Both the position numbers and the translations under genes were made by a program. From the NCBI RefSeq assembly GCF_001999965.1, contig NZ_CP019646.1, forward strand, positions 2,728,001 to 2,792,000: a DNA stretch of 64,000 bases, in the 5' to 3' direction. Within the stretch, counting starts at the first letter, position 1; every line of letters starts with the position of its first letter. Origin of the DNA: Limihaloglobus sulfuriphilus (GTDB lineage: Bacteria; Planctomycetota; Phycisphaerae; Sedimentisphaerales; Sedimentisphaeraceae). Below are positions 9,516-17,987 of this stretch, in pieces. Under the pieces are notes generated by a model that was not told the origin of the DNA, did not search any database, and saw only the letters and a program-made list of their open reading frames with translations.

Positions 9516-10277
9516 CTATGCCAGGCGTTTTCTAACCAGCAGCCCGCCGAGTCCAAGCAGCACCATCGTAGCCGGCTCGGGAACCAGGTTGATATCTACT
9601 TCTACTATATCGGTTGCCGCCCAATTGCCGTCAGCCTGCGTGAGACCATTAGCAATTATACGAACGCCACTGGTATTCTCCAGACCTATATCAGTAATAG
9701 ATATTTTGGACACAGTTCCTGTTGCATTGGAATCCGACGTAAGAAAACCATCAGTTATTGGTGTCCAGGCTGTCTCGCCAATCGCAAGCGATTCAATCAT
9801 AAACTTATAATTTACTCTAACATCACCAGGGCCATTACCTACAAGGATATCAATCTGGTCCAGTTCCCTGCCGGTATATGCAGGGGAAGAGTCGTACCCA
9901 GATTCCCAGATAACAGAGACATAGCCGTCGCCTACACCGTCAACACCAATGGTTGTGTTGCCATTGAAAGCCCACCATTGATCGCCGGCATCTTTTATCG
10001 CCTGCAGTGTTGTCAAGCCGCCCCACATGGGTCCATCCGTCGCTATCCAGCCCCCGCCTCCGGGGTTATTCCAGACCATGCTTTCCTCAGTGAGATGAGC
10101 CGGATCTGTAGCCTGGTAGGTGTCAAGATTACTACATCCGTGATCTACCTCACTACGATCTGCAAAAGGCACATGCCACTCAGTGAGTGTGCCGTGAAGA
10201 ACGGCTGCCTGAACAAGGCCGGCTGAAAATGTTAAAACTACAGACATAATAATCAATTTCTTCGTTCCACTAAACAT
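9516..10277 (-). CDS. PEP-CTERM sorting-domain protein
   Basis: 253 residues. A signal peptide (about 1-24) leads a beta-rich body of no recognised family. The C-terminus is a textbook PEP-CTERM signal: VPEPATMVLLGLGGLL followed by basic VRKR. Proteins of this type are sorted by exosortase and appear on the surface or in exopolysaccharide. No exosortase gene is in this window. It is followed by a strong hairpin and preceded by the LacI regulator at 10341-11378, 63 bp away and co-directional, so it could share that promoter. Confidence 0.87.
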   Translation of the reverse strand: MFSGTKKLIIMSVVLTFSAGLVQAAVLHGTLTEWHVPFADRSEVDHGCSNLDTYQATDPAHLTEESMVWNNPGGGGWIATDGPMWGGLTTLQAIKDAGDQWWAFNGNTTIGVDGVGDGYVSVIWESGYDSSPAYTGRELDQIDILVGNGPGDVRVNYKFMIESLAIGETAWTPITDGFLTSDSNATGTVSKISITDIGLENTSGVRIIANGLTQADGNWAATDIVEVDINLVPEPATMVLLGLGGLLVRKRLA

Positions 10278-10340
10278 AACTAATTCCTTTCAACAAGGTT
10301 AAAACTTTACAGGCTCATCCGAAAGCCTGAAACTAACAAC

Positions 10341-11378
10341 TTAAATTCTCTCACAACGGGCAGCAGTGCCCAGGTCCTGATAATAAAAATCCAAAACACG
10401 CGAGGGTATCTCTGCGGCCTTGTCTTCTAACAGTCTATTTAAAAGGTGAACCGCCGAACGGCCCATCTCGTTTTCCGGTTCTATATAGGCACTGACACAT
10501 AAGCCCTGGTCAGTGGCTGACTCGCTGGCGAAGGTTATTATTGATAAATCCGACGGAATACTCAGCCCCAGCTCCCTTGCCGCGGTCAGCAGCGGAGCGG
10601 CGGCATTGGCCCAGTAGAGCAGAAATGCAGTAGGCCGCTGGGGACGGGTTAGAATTGCCTTGAAATATTCTATCTGATCCGACATTCTTTCCTGTATGTT
10701 GTGCTTTGGCGTAGCGTTAAACGGCTCAAGGCCGGCACTCTCCATCGCATGTTTATACCCGATATAACGGTCAAGCACACTGTAATGAGCCCCTGCCTGC
10801 AGGTCGTTGAAGTAGATATCAATAAAGGCTATTCTGGTATGCTTTAGTTCAATAAGCCTGGAAGTTGCCTCAAAACCGCCCTTGACACAGTCGGCATAAA
10901 CGGCTTTGGTATCTCTTTTTGTATTGAGCCAAACCGCGGGCATACTGGATTCTTTTACTAAGGAAAGGACATTTTTGGGTATGTGATGGTTGTAGTTGAC
11001 TATCATACCATCGGCCATAAGGGTTCTAAAAACCTTTGGCAGTTCACTCTCATCGTTATAACCGTCTTCCGGAAGGCGGGTTATGAGCAGATGCATATCT
11101 TTTGCCTCAAGCTCCTCGTGCAGTCCGTTAAGAAGATTGCTCGGGGTATAACTGCGGAACTGATGGCCGCTCTGCACAAGCGCTGCACAGCCGAAACGGC
11201 CAGTGCGAATCACCTGGGCCGAGCCGTTGGGAACATAACCCAGTTTCTGGGCGATTTCCTTTATCTGCCGCCGCCGGGCGTCGCTTACGCGGGCCTTGGG
11301 CTTGTTGTTAAGCACTCGCGAAACAACTGAAACATCGACGCCGGCCTGTGCGGCTATTGACTTCAATGTAGCGGCCAT
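10341..11378 (-). CDS. LacI-family transcriptional regulator (regulator 1)
   Basis: 345 residues. The N-terminal helix-turn-helix (residues about 4-50: LKSIAAQAGVDVSVVSRVLN, then a hinge with YVPNGSAQ) is typical of LacI/GalR. The rest is a periplasmic-binding-protein-like sensor domain (about 60-335). Its ligand is presumably a sugar, which cannot be read from sequence. The region upstream holds a good promoter and three CG-centred palindromes, so it probably controls its own transcription, and possibly the PEP-CTERM gene downstream. The preceding gene (SGNH esterase, 11609) is the end of the seven-gene glycan unit. Confidence 0.93.
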   Translation of the reverse strand: MAATLKSIAAQAGVDVSVVSRVLNNKPKARVSDARRRQIKEIAQKLGYVPNGSAQVIRTGRFGCAALVQSGHQFRSYTPSNLLNGLHEELEAKDMHLLITRLPEDGYNDESELPKVFRTLMADGMIVNYNHHIPKNVLSLVKESSMPAVWLNTKRDTKAVYADCVKGGFEATSRLIELKHTRIAFIDIYFNDLQAGAHYSVLDRYIGYKHAMESAGLEPFNATPKHNIQERMSDQIEYFKAILTRPQRPTAFLLYWANAAAPLLTAARELGLSIPSDLSIITFASESATDQGLCVSAYIEPENEMGRSAVHLLNRLLEDKAAEIPSRVLDFYYQDLGTAARCERI

Positions 11379-11412
11379 AAAACAAAACCTCTAAACACAA
11401 TTAACAGTTGAC

Positions 11413-11422
11413 CAAACGTTTG
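11413..11422. promoter_or_regulatory. Operator-like palindrome CAAACGTTTG
   Basis: A perfect 10-bp palindrome centred on CG, the usual centre of LacI-family operators. It lies 7-16 bp downstream of the expected start of the LacI-1 transcript. Flanks GAC/GAC give a partly extended repeat. Confidence 0.55.
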
Positions 11423-11435
11423 ACCAACTTACCGG

Positions 11436-11464
11436 AGTTTAAATAACCAGAGGAAAAATGTCAA
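11436..11464 (-). promoter_or_regulatory. Sigma-70-type promoter of LacI regulator 1
   Basis: On the minus strand, TTGACA (11464-11459), a 17-base spacer and TAAACT (11441-11436). The same -10 TAAACT is found at LacI regulator 2. The predicted transcript start is near 11429, giving a leader of about 50 bases. Confidence 0.65.
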
Positions 11465-11487
11465 CAAAAAAACAAGAAAAAATTCAT

Positions 11488-11505
11488 TGAACAAGCGTTT
11501 GTTCC
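11488..11505. promoter_or_regulatory. Operator-like palindrome GAACAAGCGTTTGTTC
   Basis: A 16-bp imperfect palindrome (11489-11504) centred on CG. It is the exact reverse complement of the core of the second site at 11509-11526; the two centres are 21 bp apart, two helical turns. It lies upstream of the LacI-1 -35 box. Confidence 0.6.
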
Positions 11506-11508
11506 ACC

Positions 11509-11526
11509 TGAACAAACGCTTGTTCA
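11509..11526. promoter_or_regulatory. Operator-like palindrome GAACAAACGCTTGTTC
   Basis: Partner of the preceding site (core 11510-11525), flanked by T and A to give an 18-bp element. Its centre is 100 bp from that of the downstream site at 11413-11422, a spacing that would allow repressor-mediated looping. Confidence 0.6.
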
Positions 11527-11608
11527 ATATATCTCAATGTTATGCGGAGATTTACGAGCGAATAAAAGAAAGGAAAATTTTTAAATTCCGCCCAGCCGTA
11601 AGGAAAAA

Positions 11609-12715
11609 CTATTTATCTTTATCCGAGATAATAGAAGCGACAAACGGGGTCAGCTCATCAGCTATAATATGAAAACCGGTATCGGTCATGTGTGTGCCGT
11701 CAACCGTTGGATGGTCGCCGCCGGGTTTGATTATTTCACCTGCATCGAAGAGGTAAACTTTTTTATCACCTTGCTTTACGAATTTTTCATACGTCTCGAA
11801 CAGCGGCTTATGCTGTTGGTCATAAACGGCTTTTCTCTTCGGCTCAAACTCTCCGGCGTAACGTATCTTGGTCATGAGAATTACCGGTATTTCCGGCCTG
11901 GTCTGGCGCAGAATCGTTACAAACTTCTCATAACGCTGCTCCATAAACTCAGCGTTCATGTTGGCCACCGAATCAACGATATACACAGAGGCGTCTATTT
12001 CCGCAATCAGCCTGGCCATTATTTCCTCGCCGCAGCCGCTGCCGGAAAAGCCCAGATTAACAATATCGGCATTCAGCCGCCTGCCAACGATTGCCGCGAA
12101 CGAGTTTGAGCCGCGGCTGGCGCATGCCCCCTGCGTGATGGAGGTTCCATATACGACGATGGGTTTTTGTATCTGGTATTCGGTTGGGCCCTCTACGGCG
12201 GCATCGCTGTCAACGCCTACCTTCAGGCTTGCAAGCTCCGCATAAACGGGCAGATACAATGTAAACTCCCGCATCTGGCGGCTCTTTGAGGTAAAATACG
12301 TGTGCTCGTATTCATTTGAACCATCTTTAGGTCTTGTCGTCATCCAGAACAGGTTATCCTGCGGCGGGCCCAGGTACAGGTCTATTCCGCTGACCGCCGC
12401 GGCACCCATGTGCCACATTGCTATGCGTGAGGATTCCTCCATACCGTGGTTGATTTTCAGCTTCAGGCTGGTTGAATCGGTCTTAAAACGCACCCTGGCT
12501 CCGCTGGGGCATTTACTCATCCACCAGGCCGTCTTGGTTATATTTTCCTGCTCACGAACCGGCAGCCGGTAAAAGAGGCCGTCGTTTTCGGCAAACCAGG
12601 GCAGTCCGTAAACTTTGAGATTTTTATCTTCTCCAACCTTAAGCCATTTAGTTTCTGCATCAGCTGCGTTCAATGTCAACCCCGCTGCAATAATCAGTAA
12701 TAAATATTTTTTCAT
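11609..12715 (-). CDS. SGNH/GDSL-family hydrolase (probable secreted carbohydrate esterase)
   Basis: 368 residues. Signal peptide about 1-20. An N-terminal beta-sandwich (about 25-165) of the type that precedes SGNH domains in carbohydrate esterases is followed by the SGNH hydrolase (about 170-360). Block I is VYGTSITQG (nucleophile Ser), block II is NLGFSGSG, and block V is DGTHMTDTGFH with the catalytic Asp/His pair. It is the last gene of the seven-gene unit, 12 bp after the AGE-type gene. A likely role is removal of acetyl or other ester groups from an exported glycan; the substrate is inferred only. Confidence 0.88.
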   Translation of the reverse strand: MKKYLLLIIAAGLTLNAADAETKWLKVGEDKNLKVYGLPWFAENDGLFYRLPVREQENITKTAWWMSKCPSGARVRFKTDSTSLKLKINHGMEESSRIAMWHMGAAAVSGIDLYLGPPQDNLFWMTTRPKDGSNEYEHTYFTSKSRQMREFTLYLPVYAELASLKVGVDSDAAVEGPTEYQIQKPIVVYGTSITQGACASRGSNSFAAIVGRRLNADIVNLGFSGSGCGEEIMARLIAEIDASVYIVDSVANMNAEFMEQRYEKFVTILRQTRPEIPVILMTKIRYAGEFEPKRKAVYDQQHKPLFETYEKFVKQGDKKVYLFDAGEIIKPGGDHPTVDGTHMTDTGFHIIADELTPFVASIISDKDK

Positions 12716-12727
12716 TTCAGTAGTCCT

Positions 12728-13885
12728 TTAAAAACCATTCTCAAGCTGCGTGCACATCAGCAGAGCTCTGGGAACATGGAAAAACCCTTTGTAGGCACTG
12801 CCCTTGCATGTATGGGTAAGATTACCCATCCGGTCGCAGTAGCCGAACCAGCCGCCGAACTTATCATCAACGAAATGCTCAAAGCTGTAGTCGTGCACTT
12901 TCCTGAGCCAGTCGATCCACTTTTTATCGCCGGTTATTGTGTAGGCAAGATTCAGTGCGTATATAGCCTCGGTATGGGGCCACCACAGCTTCATATTCGA
13001 TTCGAGCTGTATAGTCGGCCGGCCCTCAAGGTCCATAAAGTAGTATATCCCGCCGTACTCTTTGTCCCAGCCGAAATCAAGCGAGCCTTCGAGTACATCA
13101 AACGCCATATCACGCGATTTTTTATCATCCACAAACCGCAGGAGATGCAGCAGGAACCAGGCAACCTCTATGGAATGCCCCGGATTGAAAAACCGCCCTT
13201 CCGGCCAGTCGGAGATATCAGAGCCGTCAAGCGGGGCGTTCTCTATCAGCACCCGTTTATCTTCATTATAATGCGCCCAGACATTTTTGATGCTCTCGTT
13301 GATCACCTCGAGATATTCATCTTTGGGCTCATGCTGCTGAAGCTCGATCGCCATACTTGCCAGCACCATAACGTCGGCAAGGCTGCTGGTTTTGGGCAAT
13401 CCGTCAAAAACCGGCCTGTCCAGAAGAGATGCGTCTGTAACCCACTGCTTTATCTTCCAGAACAGATCCCGTGCCATCTGGAAATACCGCTCTTCGCCGG
13501 CCGCCCTGCCGTATTCGAGATATGCAAGCATACAGAAAACCGCACCGTAAACTTTCCTCTGGTAGAAATACGGCCTGCCCTCACGGGTCAGCGAGAAGTA
13601 ATATCTGCCCTTTGGGTCTATTGCGTTTTTTTTTATAAAATCAACGCCGAGCTTTGCAATCTCAAGATACTTATCATTCTTGTCAAACTCGTTGTACAGC
13701 CGCGAAAACATCCACACCGACCTGCCCTGAAGCCAGATATATTTCTTTGTATCAAAAAGACTTCCGTCCCAGTCAAGGCAGGTGAATGTGCCGCCGCTTT
13801 GGTAATCTGGAGAATGTTTCTCCCAGAATGGAATAACCGAGTTTACAAGATTATCCCTGTATGTTTTTATGTATTCTTTATTCAT
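12728..13885 (-). CDS. AGE-family epimerase/isomerase (N-acylglucosamine 2-epimerase-like)
   Basis: 385 residues from ATG 13885; a TTG three codons earlier is less likely. It is an (alpha/alpha)6-barrel protein over the full family length. Motifs seen are the WLQGRSVWMFSRLYNE block near residue 50, FNPGHSIEVAWFLL near 240 and KLWWPHTEA near 300, which hold the family's active-site Arg, Glu and His residues. Cytoplasmic, no signal peptide. Family members interconvert GlcNAc/ManNAc, glucose/mannose or cellobiose/Glc-Man. The neighbouring GlcNAc-type enzymes favour an amino sugar, but a mannose-type substrate cannot be excluded. It overlaps the preceding gene by 8 bases. Confidence 0.88.
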   Translation of the reverse strand: MNKEYIKTYRDNLVNSVIPFWEKHSPDYQSGGTFTCLDWDGSLFDTKKYIWLQGRSVWMFSRLYNEFDKNDKYLEIAKLGVDFIKKNAIDPKGRYYFSLTREGRPYFYQRKVYGAVFCMLAYLEYGRAAGEERYFQMARDLFWKIKQWVTDASLLDRPVFDGLPKTSSLADVMVLASMAIELQQHEPKDEYLEVINESIKNVWAHYNEDKRVLIENAPLDGSDISDWPEGRFFNPGHSIEVAWFLLHLLRFVDDKKSRDMAFDVLEGSLDFGWDKEYGGIYYFMDLEGRPTIQLESNMKLWWPHTEAIYALNLAYTITGDKKWIDWLRKVHDYSFEHFVDDKFGGWFGYCDRMGNLTHTCKGSAYKGFFHVPRALLMCTQLENGF

Positions 13886-14822
13886 TGTCCGCAAAATCCG
13901 TTATGTTCATTTCTCTGCTATCTACCCTGCCAAAACCGTTTACAACGATTCTGCCCGGATAAAAGTCCATTATCGCGTACGCGTTTGTATCGGGCGTTGA
14001 CATAAGCCCGTTAAGTGTCAGGTAATGCCTGCCGTTTTGATATACATAGCCCCCATCGTGGTCATGGCCGCAGATATACGCCTTAAAAGACGGGTGCGAC
14101 TCAAAAACCTGAACAACCTTGTCATTATTCAACGCCGTCAGGCTTTCCTGGCGTGAGACGTAGGGATGATGGCCGAAAATCACAACCGGCTCGCCGGCGT
14201 TGTCTGCTTCACTGAGCAAAGCATCAACCCAATCAAGCTGCTCATCACTGACGGTAGCGTTCCAGGGAACCGCCTTTGGCGAGCCCTGCTCTTTGAGATT
14301 ATCCAGAATCGAGCGGGCAAGCTCATATTTCTCGCTGCCCTCGGGCTGTGAAAATACGCTTATCTCGTTTGTATCAATAACAATAAACCGCCAGCCGCCC
14401 CGCTTAAAATCATAATAGTTACTATCCATGGACAACCTGTTAAGCAAGGTATCGTAATCAGCGGTATCACTAAGATCATGGTTGCCAATGACATGATACT
14501 TATCACATCGGATTTTTTCCCAGATCGGGAGAACTTTATCATAGCTCTCAAGGTGTATATCTACCAAATCTCCAAGCTGAATGGCGAATTCCAGATCGCG
14601 GCGGTTGAAAGTCTCCACGCACTCGGTTAATTTGCCCAGAGACGGCCTGTAATACGAATTATACTTGGGTATATCGTCCCTGTCAGCGTACTGCACGTCG
14701 GCAACAACACCAATGGAAAACTCCGGCTCGCCCTGAACAGAGTACGCGGCGGGCTCATCGCCGCAGCCGCTGATTAAAAAAAACATCAAAAGCCCTGAAA
14801 CTAAAGAATATATTTTCAGCAT
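13878..14822 (-). CDS. Lipoprotein calcineurin-like metallophosphoesterase
   Basis: 314 residues from ATG 14822; AGGATTTG lies upstream, and a TTG two codons earlier is not preferred. The signal peptide ends in the lipobox LISGC, so the enzyme is anchored on the outer face of a membrane. Metal-binding motifs are in order: GVVADVQYAD, QLGDLVD, VIGNHDLSD, IFGHHPY and CGHDHDG. This is the full set of the calcineurin-like superfamily. In this operon it directly follows the NAGPA-type phosphodiester glycosidase, so phosphate ester or diester removal from a glycan is a reasonable inference. Related proteins also act on nucleotides or ADP-ribose-like compounds. Confidence 0.87.
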   Translation of the reverse strand: MLKIYSLVSGLLMFFLISGCGDEPAAYSVQGEPEFSIGVVADVQYADRDDIPKYNSYYRPSLGKLTECVETFNRRDLEFAIQLGDLVDIHLESYDKVLPIWEKIRCDKYHVIGNHDLSDTADYDTLLNRLSMDSNYYDFKRGGWRFIVIDTNEISVFSQPEGSEKYELARSILDNLKEQGSPKAVPWNATVSDEQLDWVDALLSEADNAGEPVVIFGHHPYVSRQESLTALNNDKVVQVFESHPSFKAYICGHDHDGGYVYQNGRHYLTLNGLMSTPDTNAYAIMDFYPGRIVVNGFGRVDSREMNITDFADNE

Positions 14823-14831
14823 AGTCAAATC

Positions 14832-16484
14832 CTATATCGTCTCTAAAAGCCAGTTTTTCGCCAACACGGCAAAATCTTTGACATCAATGATATGTGCTCC
14901 GTCCGAATTGTCAATATCATATTCAGACTGGTTAAGCCAGTTTTCTATCAGCAGCTTGAAATCGAGTAAATCGATAACGCAATCCAGATTCAGGTCGGCG
15001 GCGTTTCCTCTGCCGGCCTTGTGCTGCTGCTCACACGTCTCAATAAAGTCCAGAGACCCCGTTCCGGAAAGACTAACCGTATCGATATAGAGCTCAACAT
15101 CCGCGTTTGGCCCAAATATATGAATACTGTCAAGCGAAAATGCCGAGCCTGTTATCTGCCCGTCTCCGTTGACCCAGCCCTGCCATTGGCTCTCATCGTC
15201 GAGATTCCACTGGCAGCAGTGCCAGAAACCGTCTGCCGGCAGTGCGATCGGAATCCCGCGTTCCATGCCGCCGTCGTTGTCGATACACAGAGACACACTG
15301 ACATCCTCTGCCGTTGTCTTTGCCCAGAAACCGGCATAGCCGCCAACCGGTGCGGTAATATTCTGCGATGGGCTTGCGGTAGAGCCCGATACCCACCTGA
15401 CAAACCAGCCGCCGCCGGGATTCTCAGAAACAGAGGTTAATTCAGGGTCATCTTTTACAAAAAGCCTTGCACTGCCATCAAGCGTCCAGGACTCCCCCGT
15501 AACGGCATCCGCGGTTGACTCCGCGGCAACGATACCCTGCGTAGAACCGGAGTAGCCGGGTGAATAGGCGAATGTGCCCTCGTCACCGTTCTCAAAATCG
15601 TTAAAAATGAAATATTCAGGGAAGCTGTTATCTGCCTCGGCGAAGACCGCAAGGTTGTTTGCTGTTACCCTCTGCTGCCCTGGAACCCCGCCGTCGATAG
15701 ACACATTGATATTTTCGTAATACGGCTCGCCGAAATACATGGTGGTTGAACCGCCGCCGTCAAGGTTTATCCCCTGGTACGCTCCAAACCCGAGAAGAAC
15801 GTCGGCTACCTCGGCAACGGTCATTCCCTCGCTGAAGCCGGCCTGTCTGCCGTCAACGGTCATCAGTATCAGCTTGTTATCCTGTGTTATGCCCGCGGCT
15901 GTGCGGGGGTGCAGTTCATAGTGGTGATTCCAGTCGGTAACATGCTTCACCCCGTCCTGAATAATCCACTCACTGCCGGGGACGGCGTTGTAAACCTCTA
16001 CGCTGAAAGGTGCTGTATAATATCCAATCGGAAAATTCGGCACAGGATATATCATATCCGCCTTGTTGTCCTGTGAGATATTCAGCGACACATACGGCTC
16101 GGGCCAGTCCGCGTATGCGGTAAAACCGGAATAAGTCTGCCCCATCGACGCGGCATAGCCCATAACGTCATAACCGCCGGAGGTGCTGTTCCAGAAAAAG
16201 AAGCCTCCGTTTATGCCGATCTGAGCACCTTCTTCGAGGACAAAATCCCGAACTGTCTTGCCGGATGTCTCGCCGGCGGCGTCTCCGTTTGAGGGTGTGG
16301 CCTTAAAACTTATCGTCGGCTCTGCCAGGTCGATCACAAGGACGTTGATGTTGAGAGGTCTTGGTTCGGTCAAAGTTCTGTGGGTACGGGTAACGCCTTT
16401 GTACGGGGTCGAAACCTCGTCAACTGCCAGGGCAAACGTACAGCAAAAAACGAGCATAATTACAATGGTGATTTTTTTTAACAT
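14832..16484 (-). CDS. Secreted phosphodiester glycosidase (NAGPA domain) with two dockerin-like modules
   Basis: 550 residues. Signal peptide about 1-20. The NAGPA/DUF2233 domain (about 55-285) shows GINGGFFFWNS, RTAAGITQDNKLILMTVDGR and NLDGGGSTTMYF. In characterised relatives this domain removes GlcNAc from a phosphodiester (the lysosomal uncovering enzyme) or acts in exopolysaccharide metabolism. A beta-sandwich, possibly carbohydrate-binding, occupies about 290-470. The end carries two dockerin-like repeats, DLNLDCVIDLLDFKLLIENW and DIDNSDGAHIIDVKDF...NWL. Sixteen bases separate it from the acyltransferase gene upstream. The only catalytic enzyme of the seven-gene unit with dockerin-like tails. 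Confidence 0.88.
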   Translation of the reverse strand: MLKKITIVIMLVFCCTFALAVDEVSTPYKGVTRTHRTLTEPRPLNINVLVIDLAEPTISFKATPSNGDAAGETSGKTVRDFVLEEGAQIGINGGFFFWNSTSGGYDVMGYAASMGQTYSGFTAYADWPEPYVSLNISQDNKADMIYPVPNFPIGYYTAPFSVEVYNAVPGSEWIIQDGVKHVTDWNHHYELHPRTAAGITQDNKLILMTVDGRQAGFSEGMTVAEVADVLLGFGAYQGINLDGGGSTTMYFGEPYYENINVSIDGGVPGQQRVTANNLAVFAEADNSFPEYFIFNDFENGDEGTFAYSPGYSGSTQGIVAAESTADAVTGESWTLDGSARLFVKDDPELTSVSENPGGGWFVRWVSGSTASPSQNITAPVGGYAGFWAKTTAEDVSVSLCIDNDGGMERGIPIALPADGFWHCCQWNLDDESQWQGWVNGDGQITGSAFSLDSIHIFGPNADVELYIDTVSLSGTGSLDFIETCEQQHKAGRGNAADLNLDCVIDLLDFKLLIENWLNQSEYDIDNSDGAHIIDVKDFAVLAKNWLLETI

Positions 16485-16500
16485 TTTAGCTCTATCCTGA

Positions 16501-17982
16501 CTATGTTCTTAGATATATTTTTTTCTTAGAGAATACGCTTACAAAAACAGCCACCGCCGCGGTCAATACGACTGCCAGCACAAAGCCCGGCAATGGATGG
16601 CTGCTGTAGAAATCCAGCAGAGCCGCCCGCAGGCCAAACAGCCCCAGCAGGGGATGCAGAACGTTCGGGGTGGAGATATATGCTATCATCGGATTCTGGC
16701 CGTTGTATATCAAAACCTTAAAGTATTTCGTCAGATTATATCTTTGCAGCAGCACCGTAAAAATAATTATACAGTAAATTGCCAGCGCCGTGCAGATAAA
16801 ATAATAGCTTAATGTGCTTGGATCCTTTTTTATGCCGCCCTGGTACGGCTCCAGCAGAAACCCCAGTACAAGCCAGAACGGGGCCCATCTCGACATGACT
16901 TCAATCAGCCTCTCATCACTGTTGAGCGGTTTCCGCACAGTTAAATATACAAGCAGAGACAGCACAGACGCCGCGGCAAAAGTCACAAAGACATAACGGG
17001 CTTTGAGCCCCGCCACTGTAACGAATACAATACAGAGCGATAGTACTAAGAGCATGATGTATCTAAACGGGGCCCAGGCAGTATCTTCTTTTTCAGTCTT
17101 ACTGCTCAGCCAGTCGCTGATATTCTCACCGATTATAGTAGCGGGAATAATTATAAATAGGTATTTCAGAAACCGCCACTGGATTATCCAGCTCAAATCA
17201 TAAAGAAAACGCAGCTTCTCCGTCAGATACGGTTTGATAAATGTCAGCTCATAATGCGAACCGGCGGTCTTGAGCCAGCTGTTCTCTGCTGAGGCGGAAA
17301 GCCCGATTGCCAGCACCAGAGCCATCACGCCAAGCCGCAGCATCGGATGATTGCGGGTGAAGAGCCAGATCAGCCCGCCAAAGAGTACAAGATTGGCGAG
17401 AACGTGCAGAATGATATTGCTTCTGTAAACGCTGAAGCCCTTGCCGTCTTTGTAGGTTATAAAATAAAGTATCGAACAGGCAGCGATTATACCGGCGGTT
17501 TTTATCCCCGTTCGTGCGCCGGCGGGCATATTCCAGGGCCACCTGCCCCAGATGGCAAACATCAGTCCAAACATCAACATACATACCAGCCATATACCGG
17601 CAGTCGGCTCGCCGCTTATCGAAAACGGGTTTATATTTTTAGCGAATATCGCAAAACCAAGCAGCCAGGCAAACCGCCTGAGCGTTGCTATTGAAAGCGA
17701 GAAGACGGATTGGCCGCTTTTAAGCCTTCTGCCAAGTGAGAGCGGAATCGCCGCACCCATGGAAAAGATGAAAAACGGAAATACAAGATCCACCCAGGTT
17801 ATCCCCGGCAGGTTCGGATCAAACTGATGTGAAGGCGGGGGTGTCTGGGCATGGTACATCCACGACGGCAGGCTGCCGAATGGTTCAAGGCCGGAAAGTA
17901 TCATCAGCAGTATGGCAATCCCCCGAAGCATATCAAGGGAATAGGCCCGCTTTGCCGGCGATGTAACCAAGTCCTTATCCAT
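16501..17982 (-). CDS. Multi-pass acyltransferase, DUF5009/heparan-alpha-glucosaminide N-acetyltransferase-like
   Basis: 493 residues with about 10-12 hydrophobic membrane segments. The N-terminus KRAYSLDMLRGIAILLMIL and the segment ITWVDLVFPFFIFSMGAAIP are hallmarks of the HGSNAT/DUF5009 group, which carries acetyl groups across a membrane onto sugars (on terminal glucosamine in the animal enzyme). The bacterial substrate is unknown. Five bases separate it from the DUF4434 gene upstream, and it lies 16 bases before the phosphodiester glycosidase. Its position beside GlcNAc-type enzymes supports amino-sugar acetylation, by inference. Confidence 0.82.
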   Translation of the reverse strand: MDKDLVTSPAKRAYSLDMLRGIAILLMILSGLEPFGSLPSWMYHAQTPPPSHQFDPNLPGITWVDLVFPFFIFSMGAAIPLSLGRRLKSGQSVFSLSIATLRRFAWLLGFAIFAKNINPFSISGEPTAGIWLVCMLMFGLMFAIWGRWPWNMPAGARTGIKTAGIIAACSILYFITYKDGKGFSVYRSNIILHVLANLVLFGGLIWLFTRNHPMLRLGVMALVLAIGLSASAENSWLKTAGSHYELTFIKPYLTEKLRFLYDLSWIIQWRFLKYLFIIIPATIIGENISDWLSSKTEKEDTAWAPFRYIMLLVLSLCIVFVTVAGLKARYVFVTFAAASVLSLLVYLTVRKPLNSDERLIEVMSRWAPFWLVLGFLLEPYQGGIKKDPSTLSYYFICTALAIYCIIIFTVLLQRYNLTKYFKVLIYNGQNPMIAYISTPNVLHPLLGLFGLRAALLDFYSSHPLPGFVLAVVLTAAVAVFVSVFSKKKIYLRT

Positions 17983-17987
17983 GGCAG

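Noticed and set aside
9432-10226. 264-codon plus-strand open frame opposite the PEP-CTERM gene
   Set aside because: It begins inside the terminator hairpin and lacks motifs; the minus strand carries a signal peptide and PEP-CTERM tail.
12776-14005. 409-codon plus-strand open frame opposite the AGE and phosphoesterase genes
   Set aside because: Its translation has no recognisable motifs; the minus-strand frames beneath it have full family signatures. It is a shadow.
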